Shown piece by piece: positions 34,008 to 42,380 of a DNA stretch of 64,000 bases (positions are counted from its first letter, which is position 1; every line of letters begins with the position of its first letter). The notes beneath the pieces were generated by a model. The model had not been told where the DNA came from. It did no database searches and worked only from the letters and a program-made list of their open reading frames with translations. Position numbers and translations under genes: made by a program. Origin of the DNA: Acidimicrobiales bacterium (GTDB lineage: Bacteria; Actinomycetota; Acidimicrobiia; Acidimicrobiales; UBA8592); NCBI GenBank assembly GCA_013912105.1, contig JACERY010000004.1, positions 33,637-97,636 on the forward strand, written 5' to 3'.

Positions 34008-35610
34008 CAGCAGCTCCTCCAGCTATATAACCAAATGTCATAGCTGGCCCTAAAGTTCCACCAGCTCCTCCGTAGACCATTCCGGTTGGTGCTGCCATTG
34101 CGTTACCAGCTGCGTAAAGACCAGGAATCACACCTCCGCTAAGTGAAAGAACCCGTCCTGTAACATCAGTTTTTGGACCCCCATTTGTACCCAGAGCACC
34201 ACTTTCTAGACGCACCGCATAAAAGGGAGCGTTTTCGAGGGGCTTAAGAGTAGCTTGCACACCTTCTAGGGTTTGGTCACCGTTGAATGTATCGTAAGCG
34301 CTCTCTCCACGATGGAAGTCTGGGTCCTGACCAATTGCAGCATAAGTGTTGAAGCGATCTAAGGTTCTTCGGAGTGTGTCGCCATCAACTTCAATTTTTT
34401 TCGCTAATCCTTCAATTGATTTATCACTAAAGATCCAATCTGGTATGTTTTCACCCGCTGGACACCCTGCAACTTCATATTTTAGTTTGTGTTGATGGTC
34501 AAAAATAAGCCAACAAGGCTCGTTAGGATATTCAAATTTTTGAGGGTCGAAAGCATGGAATGCGCCACCCATAGCGTTGTAATTGCCAGCTTCGTTTGTG
34601 AAACGAGATCCATACTTATTGACCATAAACGAATACGGGCGCGTTCTTTCTAACAAAATCAAGCGTACTGAGGGGTGGCCAAAAAGTTCTTCACCTGGGA
34701 CACGAACGACTGGAACCCACCATGCATTTCGCATATTACCGAGCTTGGCCCCGACTGCCATTGCCATTTGCAGACCATCACCTGTGTTATCTGGATTACC
34801 TGCTGGAGCAGTCATAGGCCCTTTCAAAAAAGTCCTCACAAGTTCACTGTTCCATTCGAAACCACCAGTTGCGATAATCACGCCGTTATTAGCGAATACA
34901 TCTATACCCTCACCTTTGCAATTAACGGTGACTCCGATAACTCCGTCGTCGCTACTCAAAAGTTTAATAGCCTGACTCTGGGTTTCTGGTTCTATACCTA
35001 GATCCAGAAGAGCCTTGAGTAATGCAGCTACCAATGCTAGACCCATACCTATTTCGCCTTTTGTGACTCTACCCTCAAGAGTTTCTCTACTAGGCGAAGA
35101 GGTTGCTCCGCCTAAGGGGGTTTCTGTGAGCATCACAGGGTTACCTCGTTCATGATTTCTTAACAATTTTCCCCAATCCCCTAATTCAGGTAATGCAAAT
35201 AGCGCATTATCAAGAGACCGACCACCATTTGGAAGCCCCCCTGGATGCTCTGGGTGATAGTCAGGATAGTTTTCAATTATGTGAAATGAACATGGGGTTA
35301 CCTCTTCGACCCATTGGAGCATTTCAGGTCCTTTATCAACGAAAGTAGAAGCCATATCAGAATCAATTTGACCTAAAGAAAGAGCATCAAGATATGCCAA
35401 AGCCTTTTGTCTTGAGTCTTCAACTCCGGCAAATTCCTGAAGGTGATTATTAGGCATCCAAATAATTCCGCCACTCATGGCGCTAGTCCCCCCGACAAAG
35501 GGTGACTTCTCGAAAACTTTTACTGATGCTCCCGAATGTGCTGCTGCGAGGGCGGCAGTTAGTCCAGCGACACCTGTTCCAAGCACTACTACATCGCATT
35601 CCACTGACAA
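33994..35610 (-). CDS. FAD-dependent dehydrogenase, 3-ketosteroid dehydrogenase-like
   Basis: A flavoprotein of 538 residues of the FAD_binding_2 family (KstD, fumarate reductase, flavocytochrome c). The dinucleotide site is VVLGTGVAGLTAALAAAHSG followed by an acidic strand end (VFEK), then FVGGTSAMSGGIIWMPNN, which closely resembles the GGxWxPNN segment of KstDs. The C-terminus has GGPKTDVTGRVLS and YGGAGGTLGPAMTFGYIAGG. Such enzymes dehydrogenate steroid rings or related ketones; the P450s near 36-39 kb may belong to the same metabolism. Substrate and electron acceptor are not readable. It lies between smpB and ssrA on the opposite strand. Confidence 0.85.
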   Translation of the reverse strand: MSVECDVVVLGTGVAGLTAALAAAHSGASVKVFEKSPFVGGTSAMSGGIIWMPNNHLQEFAGVEDSRQKALAYLDALSLGQIDSDMASTFVDKGPEMLQWVEEVTPCSFHIIENYPDYHPEHPGGLPNGGRSLDNALFALPELGDWGKLLRNHERGNPVMLTETPLGGATSSPSRETLEGRVTKGEIGMGLALVAALLKALLDLGIEPETQSQAIKLLSSDDGVIGVTVNCKGEGIDVFANNGVIIATGGFEWNSELVRTFLKGPMTAPAGNPDNTGDGLQMAMAVGAKLGNMRNAWWVPVVRVPGEELFGHPSVRLILLERTRPYSFMVNKYGSRFTNEAGNYNAMGGAFHAFDPQKFEYPNEPCWLIFDHQHKLKYEVAGCPAGENIPDWIFSDKSIEGLAKKIEVDGDTLRRTLDRFNTYAAIGQDPDFHRGESAYDTFNGDQTLEGVQATLKPLENAPFYAVRLESGALGTNGGPKTDVTGRVLSLSGGVIPGLYAAGNAMAAPTGMVYGGAGGTLGPAMTFGYIAGGAAASNR

Positions 35611-35710
35611 GAAGATACCTCCTTTGTTTATTGTGGCACACTTACCCGATATCGTGAATATCCTGAGGGACCTTACTATTGTGAATTCTTTCAGAAATGT
35701 TTTTTGACAA

Positions 35711-36094
35711 GGGGCTGATCGGTTTCGACGTAGCGGTTATTTCGTCGGATCGTGCGACCGGAGTTGCTCAGACTCCAAAACGGGGCACACAAAGACACGG
35801 CAACTCTCGTGTCGCTCTCGCCGCCTGATAATCAGGTGATAGAGAGTCATCGGGACCAGTAATGATTCCCGGGGCCTGATCACTACAGCCTGGCAACAGA
35901 AGTAGTGGTGGACGGCAGGGAAAGACCGCTGACGGCAGGAAAGAACGCTGACATCGGAGAAAGATCCGGCGGTGTGGTCTTAGGATCCATCTGACCCGGC
36001 AGCGCGGATACCGAAATCCGCAAACTCGGGAATGGTCGTAGCGCGAACGGTGAATCCGAAGCGGACGGGGGTTCGATTCCCCCCAGCTCCACCA
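35711..36094 (+). ncRNA. ssrA: Transfer-messenger RNA (tmRNA)
   Basis: The 384-base RNA has a tRNA-like domain formed by the ends: GGGGCTG at 35711-35717 pairs with CAGCTCC before the encoded ACCA at 36091-36094, and the T-arm reads GGGGGTTCGATTCCCCC. The 5' side has the conserved GATCGGTTTCGACG. The tag reading frame is at 35784-35828 and ends in ALAA followed by TGA. GC-rich pseudoknot segments follow the tag. It is single-piece, not split. SmpB is encoded just upstream. No clear promoter or terminator was seen. Confidence 0.96.
35784..35828 (+). other. tmRNA tag peptide reading frame
   Basis: Within ssrA the frame starting at GGC encodes GTQRHGNSRVALAA and stops at TGA (35826-35828). The terminal VALAA is the degradation signal recognised by ClpXP-type proteases; a clpP gene lies at 24223-24816. 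The resume codon is inferred (GGC, or the codon next to it); the frame itself is fixed by the ALAA-stop ending. Confidence 0.85.
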
Positions 36095-36163
36095 AATTAA
36101 AAACTAATAGCTCAAGAAGGCACTATACAGAACCCATAGCTTTGAATATCCGAGGGATAACTA

Positions 36164-37354
36164 CTAAGGATTCGCTACAAATGGAAGATACTCATAGCGG
36201 CGAACAAATGAGCCAGGTGAGAAACTTCCTTTTCCTACGTCAACACTAAAATTTGGGCATTGCTCTAATAAAGATTCAAGGGCTGCTCTTCCCATTGTCC
36301 GTGCAAGAGCTGCTCCTAGACAATGATGAGGACCGTACCCTAAACTCAAGATTCGTTTAGGTTTTCTATTTACTATTAGTTCTTCTGCTGTCAATCCGAA
36401 CTCTTTCTGATCACGGTTCGCTGATGCATAAAGCATTAAAACTTTTGCTCCCTTCGGTATATTCGCTCCACGCTTTCTAACATCTTTGGTTGTTGTACGT
36501 GCGAGATTTTGCACAGGAGATGTAAGTCGTAAAAACTCATCAATAGAATCAGCAATTAAGGTAGGGTTAGAAACTAGTATCTCCCGCTGCTTCGGATGTT
36601 CATTAACTAATTCAACCATTCCGCCGAGAAGACCTGTTGTTGTATCATTACCTCCAGTAATCATGGTGAATACAAACCCAACAGCCCACATTGCTGAAAC
36701 AACATCCTCACCGGATGCTGCTAATACAGAAATCAGATCCTCTCCCGGATTAGATTTACGTTTCTCGAACAATTTGGCTGAATATTCAAATAGTTCAAAA
36801 GTTGATGTTTGATTTCCAAGGTCGCCTTTAGCGTTCCCAGCAACGATATCATTCGTCCACCTATCGAAAAGTTCTCTATCCTCTAATGGGACCCCAAGGT
36901 AATGCGATACGACAAAGCTCGGGAGGGGCTTGAATAAGTTGCTAATTATATCTACTTCTTTTTGATCGAGGATTATCTCAATTTTTTTGTTTATGTAGCG
37001 CCTTATTTCGCTTTCGAATTTAGCAACTCGCCTTGGTGTCATTAGGTGACTTACTAATCGGCGAAAATCTGTATGCTCCGGAGGATCCATCATGACTATC
37101 GGGGCAGCATTACCCTCAAATGCCTTCATTGCATCTTTATCGGGAGTTAATCCTTGTGCAGAGCTGTATGTGTCTGTGTTACGGACAGCTTCAAATACAT
37201 CTTCAAACCGTGAATAGATCCAGAAATTTCCGTAAATTGGATGCTCAACTCTATGGACTGGGTCTTCTTCTCTAAGCCAGCGGTACGAGTCATATGGGTT
37301 CCGCCAACTCTCACCACCTCGTAACCGAAATTCTAACTCTTTTCCACTGCTCAC
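36164..37354 (-). CDS. Cytochrome P450 (396 residues)
   Basis: A soluble bacterial-type P450 monooxygenase. The heme loop is LGYGPHHCLG with the ligand Cys345. The I-helix oxygen-activation motif is TGGNDTTTG, and the K-helix ExxR is in DEFLRL. LARTTTKDVRKRGANIPKGAKV is a typical post-K-helix region. No membrane anchor is present. Redox partners are not encoded nearby. It faces away from a second P450 gene across 98 bases, suggesting joint regulation. Hydroxylation of a steroid, terpene or hydrocarbon is likely, but the substrate cannot be read from the sequence. Confidence 0.94.
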   Translation of the reverse strand: MSSGKELEFRLRGGESWRNPYDSYRWLREEDPVHRVEHPIYGNFWIYSRFEDVFEAVRNTDTYSSAQGLTPDKDAMKAFEGNAAPIVMMDPPEHTDFRRLVSHLMTPRRVAKFESEIRRYINKKIEIILDQKEVDIISNLFKPLPSFVVSHYLGVPLEDRELFDRWTNDIVAGNAKGDLGNQTSTFELFEYSAKLFEKRKSNPGEDLISVLAASGEDVVSAMWAVGFVFTMITGGNDTTTGLLGGMVELVNEHPKQREILVSNPTLIADSIDEFLRLTSPVQNLARTTTKDVRKRGANIPKGAKVLMLYASANRDQKEFGLTAEELIVNRKPKRILSLGYGPHHCLGAALARTMGRAALESLLEQCPNFSVDVGKGSFSPGSFVRRYEYLPFVANP

Positions 37355-37452
37355 TCTTGCCCCCGATATGCAAGAAAGGTTACAACGTTTTCTACCGAGA
37401 CAGTAGTTCGCAGCAATTGCAGGACCATAAGGCTTCGCTCTAAGATATCCCC

Positions 37453-38718
37453 GTGGCTACTATCGAGATACAGCAACCTAATATATTAAATGCTGAATTC
37501 TGGGTTCGCCCTCAGAACCTTATTGAGAAAGAACTTGCTTCTTACCGTTCTGATCATCCAGTTTGTTTTGTTCCCGAGCCCCAAATGCCAGCGGGGTCAC
37601 CAATTCCTCAAGGTCCTGGTTCATGGGTACTAACAAAACATGAAGATATATTACACGCTTCAAGAAATCCAGAAATTTTTAGCTCTGCACAGGGAATAAC
37701 TATTCTTGACAGCCCACCAGAATTTAACGAATTTTTTAGTTCGATGATCGCAATGGATGATCCAAGACATGCGCGACTTAGGAGAATTGTTTCACAGGGA
37801 TTCACACCCAGAATGTTAAATAGGCTTGAGGACTCAGTTCAAGAAGTTGCTTCTGAGATTATTGACAATGTTCAGGAAAAAGGAGAAATCGATTTCATAG
37901 TTGATATCGCTGCAGCCCTTCCTTTAAAAATTGTATGCGATCTCATGGGGATACCTGCTTCCTATTACCAAGAAGTGTTCGATTGCTCAAATGTCATTCT
38001 TGGAGCTGGCGACTCCGAGTACGTACCGCCCGGTGGGGATATCCTTACAGCCATTCTTGAAGCAGGTATAACGCTTCAAAGCATTATGAATGAAGTTGCA
38101 GAATCTAAAGTCGGGAAAGGTGGAGATGACCTAACGAGTAAGCTAGTAAATGCCGAACTTGAAGACGATAAGCTCTCAACCGGTGACCTTGCTAGCTTCT
38201 TCATTCTCCTTGTTGTCGCTGGGAATGAAACTACTCGCAATGCAATTGGATGGGGGCTTAAATACTTAACAGATAATCCTGAACAGCGAAAAATCTGGGA
38301 ATCTGATTTTGATACCGTTGCGCCAACTGCTGTTGAAGAAATAGTTAGACTTGCCAGTCCAGTAACCTACATGCGACGAACAGCTACTAAAGACACTTTA
38401 GTTAGAGGTAAACAAATCCAAGAAGGAGATAAAGTCTGCATGTTCTACTTAGCTGCTAATAGAGATGAAGATGTCTTTGAGGATTCTCAAAAATTTGATG
38501 TCCTTAGGAACCCTAACCCTCATGTTGGCTTTGGCGGCCCGGGAGCACACTTCTGTTTGGGGGCGCACCTAGCCAGAAGAGAGATAACTGTGATATTTCG
38601 AGAGTTATTTAGTCGACTACCTGACATCAAAGCATCAGGAGAGCCAGAAGCGTTAGCGGCTAGTTTCATACACGGGGTTAAACACTTACCTGCAACCTTC
38701 ACACCTAAAAGAAAATAA
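37453..38718 (+). CDS. Cytochrome P450 (421 residues)
   Basis: A second soluble P450. The heme motif is GFGGPGAHFCLG with Cys368, the I-helix has VVAGNETTRNA, and the ExxR motif is EEIVRLASP. The AGNETTRNAIGWG form is common in actinobacterial CYP families that act on steroids, alkyl chains or alcohols (CYP125/142/124-like), but I cannot assign a family firmly. The start is a GTG at 37453. The APH-like kinase gene follows after 16 bases with a strong Shine-Dalgarno, so they probably form an operon. Divergent from the other P450. Confidence 0.93.
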   Translation: MATIEIQQPNILNAEFWVRPQNLIEKELASYRSDHPVCFVPEPQMPAGSPIPQGPGSWVLTKHEDILHASRNPEIFSSAQGITILDSPPEFNEFFSSMIAMDDPRHARLRRIVSQGFTPRMLNRLEDSVQEVASEIIDNVQEKGEIDFIVDIAAALPLKIVCDLMGIPASYYQEVFDCSNVILGAGDSEYVPPGGDILTAILEAGITLQSIMNEVAESKVGKGGDDLTSKLVNAELEDDKLSTGDLASFFILLVVAGNETTRNAIGWGLKYLTDNPEQRKIWESDFDTVAPTAVEEIVRLASPVTYMRRTATKDTLVRGKQIQEGDKVCMFYLAANRDEDVFEDSQKFDVLRNPNPHVGFGGPGAHFCLGAHLARREITVIFRELFSRLPDIKASGEPEALAASFIHGVKHLPATFTPKRK

Positions 38719-38734
38719 CCTAAAGGAGAATACG

Positions 38735-39811
38735 ATGATTTCAATTCCGAACACATTCAAAGACGTTGATTCTAGTTGGTTAAGTGAAGTACTTAAAGCA
38801 CAGGTTAATTCTTTCAGTTTTGAGAAAATCGGTGAGGGTGTTGGATTAATGGGAGATATCTATCGAGTCTCTCTGGATTATGAAGCCAAGATAGAAACCA
38901 AACCTTCATCAGTTGTAGTCAAACTTCCCTCTTCATTTGAAGAGAACCGCCAACAAGGAGTTGCGTTAGGAATGTTTGAAGCTGAGGTGCGCTTTTATGC
39001 CGAACTTGGAGAACGAACCGGCACAGGACTTCCAGAAATTCATTTAGCTACCATTGAGTCTGGAACAGCTGAGTTTGTTATCGTGATGGAAGACCTTTGT
39101 GATCTAACGATGGTTGATCAAGCTGCAGGTATGTCTTATGAGCAAGCTTCAGCAGCTGTTAAAGTACTTGCTAAAATTCACGCAGCATGGTGGGGTAAAG
39201 TACAAGCAGAAGAGTTGGAATGGATCCCTTCTATGGTTGGCCCACGCATTGAATATGTTGATCAAATTCTCCCTCAAATTTATCCAGTGTTTGCGCAAAC
39301 ATTTGAAAGTGATTTGCCCGAGGGTGGGGCAGAACTCACTCAATTATTTAGTAAGTCTTACCTGAAACTCAATAAGGCTCTAGCTGAAAGAGCTCCCTGG
39401 ACATTAGCTCATCAAGATTATCGAGTGGAAAATATGTTGTTCGGGGATGCATCCAAAGGTGAAGTCGTGGTCATCGATTGGCAGGGCATAGGGCGAGGGC
39501 CGGGTGTTTATGACCTCGCATATCTTCTTGGAGGCTCTATGGATACGGAACTCCGAAGGACACACGAAAAAGACTTGGTTTCGACCTATCACGCTCAATT
39601 ATTATCTGAAGGAATCAACGACTACTCTGCTGATGCCGTATGGGAAGATTATGGCTTTGCCCATCTTCTAGGTGGGTTGGCGACATCTATTTTTGCTGGA
39701 GGAACTCTTGACCTCAGCAACGAAAGAGGAAGAGAGCTAATACAGATGATGTCTAACAGACACGTGACTGCAGCTTTGGACCATGGTGGAGCAAATCTAA
39801 TACCGCAATAA
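38735..39811 (+). CDS. Aminoglycoside phosphotransferase-like small-molecule kinase
   Basis: A 358-residue kinase-fold protein of the APH/ecdysteroid-kinase-like group. The catalytic loop is LAHQDYRVENMLFG (HxDxxxxN), and the metal-binding segment is VVIDWQGIGRGPGVYDLAYL. An N-terminal lobe has SVVVKLPSSFEENR with the ATP Lys. Such genes often sit beside P450s and acyl-CoA dehydrogenases in actinobacteria, where they may phosphorylate hydroxylated products. Start ATG follows AAAGGAG at ideal spacing. An antibiotic-resistance role is not suggested by the context. Confidence 0.85.
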   Translation: MISIPNTFKDVDSSWLSEVLKAQVNSFSFEKIGEGVGLMGDIYRVSLDYEAKIETKPSSVVVKLPSSFEENRQQGVALGMFEAEVRFYAELGERTGTGLPEIHLATIESGTAEFVIVMEDLCDLTMVDQAAGMSYEQASAAVKVLAKIHAAWWGKVQAEELEWIPSMVGPRIEYVDQILPQIYPVFAQTFESDLPEGGAELTQLFSKSYLKLNKALAERAPWTLAHQDYRVENMLFGDASKGEVVVIDWQGIGRGPGVYDLAYLLGGSMDTELRRTHEKDLVSTYHAQLLSEGINDYSADAVWEDYGFAHLLGGLATSIFAGGTLDLSNERGRELIQMMSNRHVTAALDHGGANLIPQ

Positions 39812-39857
39812 CGCTGGAAAGATAATTAAAGAAAACACAACAGAGGATAGGTGCATT

Positions 39858-40466
39858 ATGGATGTATTTGAAGCGATGAGTTCGTGTCGGGCAATAAGGT
39901 ACCTTAAACCTGATCCAATCCCTGATGAACTAATTGAACAGGTAATTACGGCTGCTACGTGGGCTCCAAGCCCTGGGAACTCTCAAGGGAGAGATTTCGT
40001 CGTTGTAACCGATTCGAGCAAACGGTTGGCGATAGGGGATGCGATCGAAAGCGTGATGGGGACACGAGTTGCTGAAATGGCGAGACCAGATAGAACCCAT
40101 CGGCTTATGCTTGATGGAACGGAACATTTAATCGCTACTTTGAAAACCTGCCCTGCTCTTATCTTCGTATGTGGAAAACCAATATACCCTTATGAGTCAC
40201 CCAGAGAATCCTTTGTTTGGTCATCGATTTATCCCGCTGCGCAGAATCTTATTGTCGCTGCTCGAGCTTTAGGACTCGGTACAGTTTTTACTACATTTCA
40301 AGGTGTCGCCGAAAATGTCATCCGAGAAACTCTTTCTATTCCAGACGACGTGTTAATTGGATGCATGATTCCAATGGGTTGGCCAGATCGAAAATTTGGC
40401 CCGCTAAGTCGGGAACCATACGCGAAAGTGGTGCACCAAAATCAATGGCAGGGCGATTTAAGATAA
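39858..40466 (+). CDS. Nitroreductase family flavoprotein
   Basis: This 202-residue FMN enzyme belongs to the nitroreductase family. The start MDVFEAMSSCRAIRYLKPDPI is the classic FMN-binding Arg region; AATWAPSPGNSQGRDFVVV follows, and the C-terminal half has AAQNLIVAARALGLGTVFTTF and PMGWPDRKFGPLSREP. The family uses FMN and NAD(P)H to reduce nitro groups, quinones or enones. It is the last gene of the P450-kinase-nitroreductase run, with GAGGATAGG upstream of the ATG, and lies 4 bases from the convergent MDMPI gene. Confidence 0.9.
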   Translation: MDVFEAMSSCRAIRYLKPDPIPDELIEQVITAATWAPSPGNSQGRDFVVVTDSSKRLAIGDAIESVMGTRVAEMARPDRTHRLMLDGTEHLIATLKTCPALIFVCGKPIYPYESPRESFVWSSIYPAAQNLIVAARALGLGTVFTTFQGVAENVIRETLSIPDDVLIGCMIPMGWPDRKFGPLSREPYAKVVHQNQWQGDLR

Positions 40467-40470
40467 AAAA

Positions 40471-41190
40471 TTATGGAGCTAAGGCAGACCATTCTCCTGC
40501 GGTCTTTTCATCTCCAAAGATTTCCAATTGACCTGCATTTCTGCCCCAAAGGAACAATAGAAGACTCATCGCATCACCTCTAACAGCAACATCACCTTTC
40601 GCATGTTCTCTTCTAACTATTAACCCATCTTCTCCATTCTCCAAAAGCCACTCCCCTAACCCATCTGTCCTATGAAGGTGGATAGAGCCTTTGGGGTATT
40701 CAAATATCTTTTTAGGATTAGCAGAGAATTGAAGTGCCCCATCTATATATTCATCTATTCCATCACAAGCTATTTCACCGTCGATTACGGAGTAATCGCT
40801 TACTGCAGTCTCAGTATCCCACATATGAAGAAGAGTTTCGTGAGTCATCCTACGAACAAACCATGCAACATTCTGATCACGACCCCAGGTCCATACCGGC
40901 ATATTAGGATTTTTTAATTTGAGAGTTTCTAACACCCCCTTATAGTTCCCAAAAGCCCAATTGTGCACATTCTTTTCTGGAGGTGAAGGGAAAGCTGAAG
41001 TTGGTCTCTCAAGACTGCCTCCGTTAATAACAGCTGAAACTGCGCCATAGACCGTGCCCACATGCGCTACAAGGTTTTTCAATTGCCAACCAGGACATGA
41101 TTCGATGTCCTTATCATCTTGATCCTTTGATAACTGGAATAAACGATCTCCAAATACCTCTAGGGATCTGAGTAATGACTCTGTGTCCAT
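40471..41190 (-). CDS. Mycothiol-dependent maleylpyruvate isomerase-like protein
   Basis: The 239-residue protein fits the actinobacterial TIGR03083/MDMPI family: an N-terminal DinB-like four-helix domain with CPGWQLKNLVAHVG (metal His), MTHETLLHMWDTETA (second metal site HxxxWD) and a C-terminal lobe with DAMSLLLFLWGR. Members use mycothiol as a cofactor for isomerisation or S-transfer; mshC in this window supports availability of mycothiol. The true substrate is unknown because the family is broad. It follows threonine aldolase on the same strand with a 9-base gap. Confidence 0.82.
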   Translation of the reverse strand: MDTESLLRSLEVFGDRLFQLSKDQDDKDIESCPGWQLKNLVAHVGTVYGAVSAVINGGSLERPTSAFPSPPEKNVHNWAFGNYKGVLETLKLKNPNMPVWTWGRDQNVAWFVRRMTHETLLHMWDTETAVSDYSVIDGEIACDGIDEYIDGALQFSANPKKIFEYPKGSIHLHRTDGLGEWLLENGEDGLIVRREHAKGDVAVRGDAMSLLLFLWGRNAGQLEIFGDEKTAGEWSALAP

Positions 41191-41199
41191 ATTTACCTT

Positions 41200-42240
41200 C
41201 TAGCCCGAAATTGAGAGTTTAATTCCATCTATCAATCTTTCAACATCTTCGGTTGTAGTCGAGTAACTAGTCATCCAACGAACTTCGTTCTCTCGTTCCC
41301 AGTCATAGAAATAACTCCACTCTCTAAGAGTTTCTATTGATTCTTTTGGGAGCTTCGCGAACACAGCATTCACCTGCGTCTCTTGCGTCAATTCAACGTT
41401 TTCGATTGAGCTGATACCTTGAACAAGCAGTTGAGCCATTTCATTAGCATGAGCAGCGTGCTTTAGCCATAAGTCATTCTTTAACATAGCTAAAAATTGA
41501 GCAGCAATATACCTCATCTTTGAAGGCAACTGCGCAGATTGCTTCTGAATATATTCGGCGGCACCAACTAACTCCTCATTGAAAACAATAATTGCTTCGC
41601 CATATGCCATACCATTCTTTGTTCCTCCGAAACTAAGAATGTCAACTCCAAGATCACAAGTGAATTCAGCGATAGGTACCTGTAGTGCTGCTGCTGCATT
41701 AGCAATTCTCGCCCCGTCCATATGTACGCGTAAACCTGCCTCTTTCGCAAGAGCAATCACTTCTTTCAACTCTTGTACTGAATACAAAGTTCCATATTCA
41801 GTTGACTGGGTAACTGAAATAGCACCCGGTTGCGCATGGTGGACAACACCAAGTATTTCGAGTTCTTTCTTTAGTGAAACCGGGCTGAGTTTGGCATCCT
41901 CGCTTTTGATATCAATAAGTTTGGCGCCTAGGAATTTCTCTGGTGCCGCACACTCGTCGACGTTAATATGTGCAGAGCTAGTACAAATGATCGCTTCCCA
42001 CGAATTGATCATTGCTTGAAGTCCGACAATATTCGCTCCAGTTCCTCCCCATGCCAATAACGTCGTTACTTCCCTATCAAACAAATCATTCATCGCTACG
42101 CGTAGTTCACTTGTAATAGGGTCTTCACCGTAACCTATAGCCGGACCATCATTTGCTTCAATTAAGGCTTGCAGGACTTCAGGGACTATGCCGGAGGTGT
42201 TATCACTTGCGAAAGAGGATTTCGGTGGGTCTGTAAGCAT
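41200..42240 (-). CDS. Threonine aldolase-like PLP lyase
   Basis: A fold-type I PLP enzyme of 346 residues in the beta-eliminating lyase/low-specificity threonine aldolase family. The N-terminal SFASDNTSGIVPEVLQAL and IGYGEDPIT match the family, followed by LAWGGTGANIVGLQA, HMDGARIANAAAAL (Asp/Arg PLP contacts) and the Schiff-base Lys in SFGGTKNGMAYGEA. It cleaves threonine or allo-threonine to glycine and acetaldehyde. Divergent from the RdhA-like gene across 140 bases. Specificity (L or low) cannot be told. Confidence 0.87.
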   Translation of the reverse strand: MLTDPPKSSFASDNTSGIVPEVLQALIEANDGPAIGYGEDPITSELRVAMNDLFDREVTTLLAWGGTGANIVGLQAMINSWEAIICTSSAHINVDECAAPEKFLGAKLIDIKSEDAKLSPVSLKKELEILGVVHHAQPGAISVTQSTEYGTLYSVQELKEVIALAKEAGLRVHMDGARIANAAAALQVPIAEFTCDLGVDILSFGGTKNGMAYGEAIIVFNEELVGAAEYIQKQSAQLPSKMRYIAAQFLAMLKNDLWLKHAAHANEMAQLLVQGISSIENVELTQETQVNAVFAKLPKESIETLREWSYFYDWERENEVRWMTSYSTTTEDVERLIDGIKLSISG

Positions 42241-42380
42241 GACATGACCATATCGGAACTTAAGGCTAAAGTCAGCAGAGACAGCAATTCAAATTGATAA
42301 AAAATTAATTCGCCCGCTTCTTATTTTCATTTTAACGATTCTTACTTTTCCCAGTTTAAAATTATGCGTATTCTAATGGG

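Noticed and set aside
38735..39811. Aminoglycoside resistance gene
   Set aside because: The kinase motifs are general to the APH fold, and the P450/nitroreductase context suggests metabolism instead.
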